Part shown: in pieces, positions 59,405-64,000 of the stretch
Position numbering within the stretch: position 1 is the stretch's first letter
Layout of the letters: each line of letters opens with the position of its first letter
Assembly: GCF_004804335.1 (NCBI RefSeq)
Contig: NZ_SRXY01000003.1
Location: 248,001-312,000, forward strand
Direction of reading: 5' to 3'
Length of the DNA stretch: 64,000 bases
From: Pacificoceanicola onchidii
GTDB lineage: Bacteria; Pseudomonadota; Alphaproteobacteria; Rhodobacterales; Rhodobacteraceae
Made by a program: the position numbers and the translations under genes
Notes under the pieces: generated by a model
Told to the model about the DNA's origin: nothing
The model's database searches: none
What the model saw: only the letters and a program-made list of their open reading frames with translations

Positions 59405-60061
59405 TCACCCGCGAGACGCCCAGCCCTGCAACGTTTCCGCCAGGTCTCCGTAGCCGGTCAAGCGCCGCTCAAAGCGCAATCCGAGCCGGGCGGCCTGTTC
59501 CTGCGCCCGCGTCGTCAAAGCCGGATCGTCGGTCTGAGCGAGGTAGACCAAGGCCTCATAGTGGCCGAAGTACATGTCGCGCAGGTCCGGATGGCGGTCG
59601 AGACCGAGCGGTTTCCAGACAAAGGCTTCGAACTGGCGGACCAGAAAATCGGTCAGGAAGAAGCTGGTGAACTCGTCGCGCTCCGCAAAAGCCTGCACCC
59701 CGTCAAAAAACGCATAGCAATGCGGGCCCGCAATCATCTCGACGCCCATCTCTGCACAGGCCGCTTCGAGCAGGCCGCCGGTGCCGCAATCCGCGTAGAC
59801 GACAAAAATCTCGGCATACGCTGCCCGGTGTTTGGCGACAGCCTCGCGCACGGCATCGGTGATACGTTCAGGGTGGTTGTGCAAAATCGCGGGCAGGCAG
59901 GTCAGATCGAGGTGATCCCAGCCATTGCGCGCCTTCAGGTCCAGAATTTCGCGGGCCAGCGCCCCGCAGGCAATCAGCAACACCCGTCCGTCGCCCTGAG
60001 GCGGCAGGCCGTCGTTTGTCAGCGTGTTTGAATCAGGCGTGGTTGTCGTCATGGGGAACAT
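59405..60061 (-). CDS. DUF1638 family protein
   Basis: A 218-aa soluble protein. LLIACGALAREIL, LPAILHNHPERI, VYADCGTGG and GPHCYAFFDG are the conserved DUF1638 blocks; several Cys and His could bind a metal or corrinoid-related cofactor. The family occurs beside corrinoid methyltransferase genes. An ATG three codons downstream (60052) is an alternative start. It overlaps the upstream small membrane gene by 29 bases. Confidence 0.9.
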   Translation of the reverse strand: MFPMTTTTPDSNTLTNDGLPPQGDGRVLLIACGALAREILDLKARNGWDHLDLTCLPAILHNHPERITDAVREAVAKHRAAYAEIFVVYADCGTGGLLEAACAEMGVEMIAGPHCYAFFDGVQAFAERDEFTSFFLTDFLVRQFEAFVWKPLGLDRHPDLRDMYFGHYEALVYLAQTDDPALTTRAQEQAARLGLRFERRLTGYGDLAETLQGWASRG

Positions 60062-60206
60062 GCGCCATGGCCCAGCGGGCGATCAGCGCAAGAGAGATCA
60101 GCAGCGGCAGCACCGTCAACATCCCCCAGGCCGTCACCGCCCATATCGTCAAACCCGCAGCGGCTATGACGGACAGGATCAGGATGACAAAGGATGTAAC
60201 AGGCAC
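60033..60206 (-). CDS. Small membrane protein in the corrinoid cluster
   Basis: A 57-aa protein with two hydrophobic segments (SFVILILSVIAAAGLTIWAV and GMLTVLPLLISLALIARWAM) and a His/Asp-rich tail (HVPHDDNHA). The GTG start at 60206 has GAGAGGAGC six bases upstream, better than an ATG further up. It overlaps the DUF1638 gene and lies just after the corrinoid gene, suggesting coexpression. Function unknown. Confidence 0.65.
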   Translation of the reverse strand: MPVTSFVILILSVIAAAGLTIWAVTAWGMLTVLPLLISLALIARWAMAHVPHDDNHA

Positions 60207-60250
60207 GCAGAGCTCCTCTCTCTTGCCTTTAATATGAGCCATAAGAGGTT

Positions 60251-60285
60251 AAAGAAAAAGGCCCCTTTGATCACAAAGAGGCCTT
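60251..60285 (-). terminator. Terminator after the corrinoid protein gene
   Basis: On the minus strand, arms AAGGCC..CTTTG and CAAAG..GGCCTT with a TGAT loop are followed by TTTTCTTT, 49 bases after the stop codon. Confidence 0.8.
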
Positions 60286-60333
60286 CGAAGCGAAATTAAG
60301 CGCGATTTGGCCGATTTTCGGCGCTTATGCGCG

Positions 60334-61038
60334 TCACCCGGCCGCCAGCTGGTTGTGTTTGCGGGCGATGAATTCCTTGGCCGTCTCCACGGCCACGGCT
60401 GCATCACGGCAGTAGGCATCAGCCCCGATGGCCTTGCCGAACTCTTCGTTTAGCGGGGCGCCGCCAACCAGAACGATGTAGTCGTCGCGGATGCCTTGCT
60501 CGACCATCGCGTCGATCACCACCTTCATATAAGGCATGGTCGTGGTCAGCAGGGCGGACATGCCGAGGATGTCGGCCTCTTCCTTGGCCACGGCCTCAAG
60601 GTAGTTCTCGACCGGGTTGTTGATCCCCAGATCGACCACTTCAAAGCCTGCGCCTTCCATCATCATGGAAACGAGGTTCTTGCCGATGTCGTGAATGTCG
60701 CCTTTGACCGTGCCAATGACCATTTTGCCCATGCGCGGTGCGCCGGTTTCGGCCAGAAGCGGCTTGAGAATGGCCATGCCCGCCTTCATGGCGTTGGCGG
60801 CCAGAAGAACCTCCGGCACAAACAGGATCCCGTCGCGGAAATCCTTGCCCACGATGGTCATGCCAGCAACCAGAGATTTGGTCAGCACATCATAGGGTTG
60901 CCATCCGCGTTCAAGCAGGATGTTGGTACCTTCCTCGATCTCTTCCTTGAGACCATCGTAAAGGTCGTCCCACATCTGTTCGACGAGTTCGTCGTCGTTC
61001 AGTTCGGAGAGGATGATGTCGTCTTCTTCATCGGACAT
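60334..61038 (-). CDS. Corrinoid (B12-binding) methyl-carrier protein
   Basis: A 234-aa protein of the MtbC/MttC type. A helical cap domain (residues 20-105, with LLERGWQPYDVL and FVPEVLLAANAMKAG) precedes a Rossmann-like cobalamin domain with the lower axial ligand His in GTVKGDIHDIGKNLV (DxHxxG) and GMSALLTTTMPYM. It carries methyl groups between a methyltransferase and an acceptor. Its neighbours (DUF1638 and the betaine-homocysteine-type enzyme) point to methylated amine or betaine demethylation. Start supported by AAGGAAA. Confidence 0.93.
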   Translation of the reverse strand: MSDEEDDIILSELNDDELVEQMWDDLYDGLKEEIEEGTNILLERGWQPYDVLTKSLVAGMTIVGKDFRDGILFVPEVLLAANAMKAGMAILKPLLAETGAPRMGKMVIGTVKGDIHDIGKNLVSMMMEGAGFEVVDLGINNPVENYLEAVAKEEADILGMSALLTTTMPYMKVVIDAMVEQGIRDDYIVLVGGAPLNEEFGKAIGADAYCRDAAVAVETAKEFIARKHNQLAAG

Positions 61039-61212
61039 GGGTCACGTTTCCTTCTGCCGGGCCGCGGTGGGGCCTGTCCATTAATCCCTAATGCGGCGAA
61101 AGGCTTCCGCGCGATTGGCGAATTCCGACATGAAGCGTCATTTCTCCGACGCCGCAGGTTTTGATTGTGGCAGGGGATTGCGAATGTTCGCTTAATGTTC
61201 TAGTTTTTGGCG

Positions 61213-62298
61213 ATGACCCGCGCCCTCAGACCCGTTCGTGCAGAAAACCGGCCCGGCCGCGGGGCAAAGAGCCGGGATGTTGGCCGATTCGAGCGTTTTG
61301 CACGGGAAGACACGCATGACGGCTGGGATCTGATGGAAGAGCGCGCGGTGCTGCGCACGCAGGTCAGCGATGAGGTGCCGCGCAGCGTCATCACCTATCA
61401 AAAATCGCCGGACCTGCCGTTTGACCGCTCGATCAACCCGTACCGCGGCTGCGAGCACGGCTGTATCTACTGCTTTGCCCGGCCCAGTCATGCCTACCTT
61501 GGGCTGTCGCCGGGGCTGGATTTTGAAACGCGCCTGATCGCGCGGCCCTCGGCACCGGAGGTTCTGGAGCGTGAACTGCGTGCAAAGAAATATCGTGTAG
61601 CCCCGTTGGCGATCGGCACCAACACCGATCCCTATCAACCGATTGAAGCGGAACGGGGAATCATGAGGCGTTGCCTGGAAGTGCTGCGCGATTTTCGGCA
61701 CCCGGTGGCGATTGTGACCAAAGGCACGCTGATCGAGCGGGATCTGGATCTGTTGTCAGAAATGGCGGCGCTTGGGCTTGTCCGCGTGGGGATTTCGGTG
61801 ACGACGCTTGATGCCGCGCTGTCGCGCAAGATGGAGCCGCGCTGCCCTGCGCCGATGCGGCGGTTGGAGACGATCCGGCGGCTGGCGGAGGCGGGAGTGC
61901 CGGTGCGTGTCATGGCATCGCCGCTGGTGCCGGCTTTGACCGATCCTGAGCTTGAAGCGATTCTGGAGGCTGGGCGCGACGCCGGGGCAAGCGCGGCGAG
62001 CTGGATCATGCTGCGGCTGCCGCGCGAGGTGGCCACGCTGTGGCAGGAGTGGCTTGAGGGGCATTACCCGGATCGTGCGGCGCGGATCATGGGGCATTTG
62101 CGGGACATGCATGGTGGGGAGGTTTACTCCGCCAAATGGTTCAGCCGGATGCGCGGAGAGGGGCCCTACGCCGAGATCATCGCGCGGCGGTTTGACCGGG
62201 CTGCGCGGGCCCTGGGGCTGGATCAACGCCAGCCGGAGCTGCGCTGCGATCTGTTCAAGGTGCCGCTGCGGGCCGGGGATCAGATGCGCTTGTTCTGA
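61213..62298 (+). CDS. PA0069-family radical SAM protein
   Basis: A 361-aa radical SAM enzyme. The cluster motif is Cys80-x3-Cys84-x2-Cys87 in RGCEHGCIYCFARP. Other conserved stretches are IGTNTDPYQPIE, VTKGTLIERDLDLL and SWIMLRLPREVATLW. Its reaction is unknown. The ATG at 61213 is used. The gene is divergent from the corrinoid gene (174-bp spacer) and convergent with the next one. Confidence 0.9.
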   Translation: MTRALRPVRAENRPGRGAKSRDVGRFERFAREDTHDGWDLMEERAVLRTQVSDEVPRSVITYQKSPDLPFDRSINPYRGCEHGCIYCFARPSHAYLGLSPGLDFETRLIARPSAPEVLERELRAKKYRVAPLAIGTNTDPYQPIEAERGIMRRCLEVLRDFRHPVAIVTKGTLIERDLDLLSEMAALGLVRVGISVTTLDAALSRKMEPRCPAPMRRLETIRRLAEAGVPVRVMASPLVPALTDPELEAILEAGRDAGASAASWIMLRLPREVATLWQEWLEGHYPDRAARIMGHLRDMHGGEVYSAKWFSRMRGEGPYAEIIARRFDRAARALGLDQRQPELRCDLFKVPLRAGDQMRLF

Positions 62299-62308
62299 TT
62301 GGGGCGGG

Positions 62309-62599
62309 TCAAAACCCGTCCACGGGTTTTGCAAATTCCATTGATGGAATTTGCGCTTCTGGCTCTGGCAGTGACCAGAACCGGACAGGTTCGCGGTTGC
62401 AGAAGATCACCGTCTGGCCACCGTTTTCGATGGCTGAAAACCCGCGTCGCGCCAGTTCATGGGCAAAGCGATCCCGGCCAACAATGCGTTCTATATCGCG
62501 CGTTTTACGCCGGATCACGCCGCCTTCCGCCGCCGCGCGGGCAGAGAAAATCGTTCGAATCCAGTCTTCGGGTCGCAGGTGATCCGGGATTCGTGTCAT
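62309..62599 (-). CDS. Small conserved protein ending in a palindrome-encoded tail
   Basis: A 96-aa protein beginning TRIPDHLRPEDWIRTIFSARA, followed by GGVIRRKTRDIERIVGRDRF and GGQTVIFCNREPVRFW. I recognise no defined family, though similar short proteins are common in Rhodobacterales. Its final 15 residues (AQIPSMEFAKPVDGF) are encoded by two adjacent perfect palindromes (62311-62354), which would also fold as RNA hairpins. It follows the methyltransferase gene on the same strand after 40 bp. Confidence 0.65.
   Translation of the reverse strand: MTRIPDHLRPEDWIRTIFSARAAAEGGVIRRKTRDIERIVGRDRFAHELARRGFSAIENGGQTVIFCNREPVRFWSLPEPEAQIPSMEFAKPVDGF
62311..62354. repeat. Two tandem perfect palindromes
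   Basis: AAAACCCGT/ACGGGTTTT (62311-62330, loop CC) is followed immediately by GCAAATTCCAT/ATGGAATTTGC (62331-62354, loop TG). They overlap the 3' end of the minus-strand gene and could also end transcription. Confidence 0.75.
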
Positions 62600-62639
62600 G
62601 GCTTGAGGCTATGGCACGCATGGTTAAGCCTTGGTGAAC

Positions 62640-63653
62640 TCAGGCCCGGCGGCGACGGCTGCGGCGCGCGCGGGTGGGTCCGCTGTCGTCGGTGCCGTCG
62701 CTTTCTGAGGAGAAACCGCCCAAGGCTTGCGTGATTTGCTCCAACGTCGGGCGCTCGCCGACGGGGCGGGTCTCCAAGGCTTCGCGCATGGCGCGCAGAT
62801 GCTCTGGCAGGGTGCCGCAACAGCCACCGATGATCCGCGCACCCGAGGCGCGGGCAAGACAGGCGTAATCGGCCATCAGCTCCGGTGTGCCGTCGTAGTG
62901 GATATGGCCATGCACATACTTGGGAATGCCCGCGTTGCCCTTGGCAATGATCGGCCGTTCCGTGCCCTGCGCGACAAAGCCGAGCACTGTGCGCAGCAAG
63001 TCCGACGCACCAACACCGCAGTTTGCACCGAAGGCGATGGGCGGGTTGGGCAGCTCTTCGACAAGGCTGACCATGGAAGCCGATGTCACACCCATCATGG
63101 TGCGGCCTGCCGTGTCAAAGGACATGGTCCCGCACCAGGGCGCGCCAATGTTACCAAAGGCTTCTGCTGCGGCTTTGAACTCCTCGGGGGCCGAGATTGT
63201 CTCGACCCAGAGCACGTCTGCGCCGCCGTCCATCAGGCCTTTGGCGGTCTCTTCGAACATCTCGACGGCGGTCTCGTGGGCGAGCGTGCCGGCTGCCCCC
63301 ATAATCTCGCCGGTGGGACCGACGGAGCCTGCGACGATGACCGCGCGCCCGGCCTTGTCGGCGCAGTCCCGGCCCAGCTCGGCCGCCAGTTTCGACAGCT
63401 CGTAAGCCCGGTTCCCGGCGTCATGTAGCTTCAGGCGCGACGCGTTGGCGCCGAAGGAGTTGGTCAGGAACAGATCGGAGCCCGCGTTGATGGCCCCGTT
63501 ATAGAGCGCGCGGATCTTGTCCGGCTCATCCTCGTTCCAGAACTCCGGCGCATCGCCGGACTGCAAACCCATGTTGAAGAGGTTGGTCCCCGTCGCGCCA
63601 TCGGTCAGAATCCAATCGCGGGTTTCGAGCATTTTTGTGAGAGCGTCGGACAT
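62640..63653 (-). CDS. bmt: Betaine-homocysteine-type S-methyltransferase (homocysteine methyltransferase family)
   Basis: A 337-aa TIM-barrel enzyme of the Pfam S-methyl_trans (BHMT/MetH N-terminal) family. ILTDGATGTNLFNMGL is the first strand; the zinc Cys are in FGANCGVG and GGCCGTLPEHL; SFGANASRL and GSVGPTGEIM are typical. It would transfer a methyl group from glycine betaine or a related donor to homocysteine, possibly with the nearby corrinoid protein. The ATG at 63653 has GGAGGAC upstream. The C-terminus is basic (ARRSRRRRA). A TTGCA-N5-TGCAA site lies upstream. Confidence 0.88.
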   Translation of the reverse strand: MSDALTKMLETRDWILTDGATGTNLFNMGLQSGDAPEFWNEDEPDKIRALYNGAINAGSDLFLTNSFGANASRLKLHDAGNRAYELSKLAAELGRDCADKAGRAVIVAGSVGPTGEIMGAAGTLAHETAVEMFEETAKGLMDGGADVLWVETISAPEEFKAAAEAFGNIGAPWCGTMSFDTAGRTMMGVTSASMVSLVEELPNPPIAFGANCGVGASDLLRTVLGFVAQGTERPIIAKGNAGIPKYVHGHIHYDGTPELMADYACLARASGARIIGGCCGTLPEHLRAMREALETRPVGERPTLEQITQALGGFSSESDGTDDSGPTRARRSRRRRA

Positions 63654-63710
63654 TTGTCCTCCATGAACCTGTAATTTGCGCCGTCTTTCACGGAAGCCCG
63701 CCTTGGGCAA

Positions 63711-63725
63711 TTGCATAATGTGCAA
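63711..63725. promoter_or_regulatory. Candidate operator of the methyltransferase gene
   Basis: Perfect inverted repeat TTGCA-TAATG-TGCAA, 58 bases upstream of the start codon. The binding protein is unknown. Confidence 0.45.
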
Positions 63726-63777
63726 GATCGTTATGAGCCGCGTTCAAGATCAAACGCAGGTTTGTGCACCGTGCCGT

Positions 63778-63809
63778 GTTTTGGATATTTTTACAGAGAA
63801 GAAACAAGC
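63778..63809. repeat. GGATATTT element, copy 3
   Basis: GTTTTGGATATTTTTACAG followed by AGAAGAAACAAG repeats the tail of the element at 10839 almost exactly, without a clear hairpin before it. Confidence 0.6.
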
Positions 63810-63821
63810 GGTTCCGCGGTG

Positions 63822-64000
63822 CTATTCACCTGTGTCGCGAATGGCATAGTCACGCGGCAGACCGCGCGTCACATCGGCCCAAGCGGAGGATGCGCCGCGG
63901 ATCTGGTGGGCGTCAAACGCCGCGCGGTTGGTGAATTCTTCGCTGACGTGGAACTGGCCCGGTGTGTGGACGTCTTCGGTGACATCAAAGCGGGTGCAGC
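63822..64000 (-). CDS. Antibiotic biosynthesis monooxygenase (ABM)-like protein, C-terminal part
   Basis: The frame is open to the window edge and encodes at least 58 residues ending in TAG (63822-63824): FDVTEDVHTPGQFHVSEEF, NRAAFDAHQIRGASSAWADV and RDYAIRDTGE. The pattern of an acidic strand, then F-H-V-SEEF and AFDAH, is that of the ABM/YgiN-like small dimeric monooxygenases. The N-terminus lies beyond the window, so the length is unknown. Confidence 0.6.
   Translation of the reverse strand, partial: CTRFDVTEDVHTPGQFHVSEEFTNRAAFDAHQIRGASSAWADVTRGLPRDYAIRDTGE

Noticed and set aside
63654-63821. Possible SAM- or SAH-type riboswitch before the methyltransferase gene
   Set aside because: I looked for the conserved cores and pseudoknot arms and found none; only an inverted repeat that looks like a protein operator.

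Overview
The window looks like chromosome from a GC-rich alphaproteobacterium of the Rhodobacterales (Roseobacter group, Rhodobacteraceae). This rests on gene content and order: a single-cysteine IscR heading an iscS-sufB-sufC-sufD-sufS operon, the trgA-trgB-cysK tellurite locus, a soxBDAG sarcosine oxidase operon, a phnCDEE transporter, a corrinoid protein with DUF1638 and a cobalamin-type methyltransferase, a short-type flagellin, and an Iron-Rhodo-box-like palindrome. No plasmid, phage, transposase or CRISPR signature was seen.

Layout. 1-7.8 kb: end of an AsmA/YhdP-like protein, queA, an MFS transporter, a DUF924 protein, a stand-alone lpdA, an HD hydrolase and a DUF1801 protein. 7.8-10.2 kb: a small conserved protein, a stand-alone flagellin and a convergent alpha/beta hydrolase. 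10.2-19.2 kb: the iscR-led Fe-S assembly operon, with passenger genes (small membrane protein, YbjQ, methyltransferase-like, two Yip1-like proteins), followed by tRNA-Arg(CCG). 19.4-20.5 kb: MarR regulator divergent from a DinB protein. 20.9-29.8 kb: photolyase, Cfa-like methyltransferase, trgA, trgB, cysK, an MscS-type channel and AlaX, closely packed. 29.8-33.8 kb: an 800-bp gene-free stretch holding a dispersed repeat and a broken 3-hydroxybutyrate dehydrogenase, then a CoA-transferase and an FAD oxidoreductase. 33.9-39.3 kb (minus strand): phosphonate importer phnCDEE with an SDR and a phosphonate-associated acetyltransferase. 39.4-47 kb: housekeeping and accessory genes (aldo/keto reductase, phosphoesterase, dusA, TauE-type exporter, RTX protein, DUF1289, ruvX, ccmI). 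47-53 kb: soxB-X-soxD-soxA-soxG, where X is an AT-rich gene unlike its surroundings. 53-60 kb: secreted protein, sodB, rarD, LOG, LysM protein and an Atm1-type ABC exporter. 60-64 kb: corrinoid protein, DUF1638, radical SAM protein, betaine-homocysteine-type methyltransferase, and the end of a monooxygenase gene.

How the genes fit together. Two themes recur. One is methylamine/betaine carbon: the methyltransferase, corrinoid protein, FAD dehydrogenase and sarcosine oxidase could together take glycine betaine to glycine. The other is Fe-S and oxidative stress: iscR-suf, sodB, the Atm1 exporter, a photolyase with a candidate singlet-oxygen (RpoE/ChrR-type) promoter, and tellurite resistance. 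Regulatory sites I could read directly include a perfect IscR/Iron-Rhodo-box palindrome, Pho boxes before phnC, and a full CtrA site before the RTX gene.

The most unusual items are the foreign-looking gene seated exactly between soxB and soxD with translational coupling on both sides, the bdhA pseudogene, the 265-bp dispersed repeat, and a gene whose C-terminus is encoded by two tandem palindromes. I did not find a convincing wholly new multi-gene system. Families are named from sequence motifs by eye; no database search was run.
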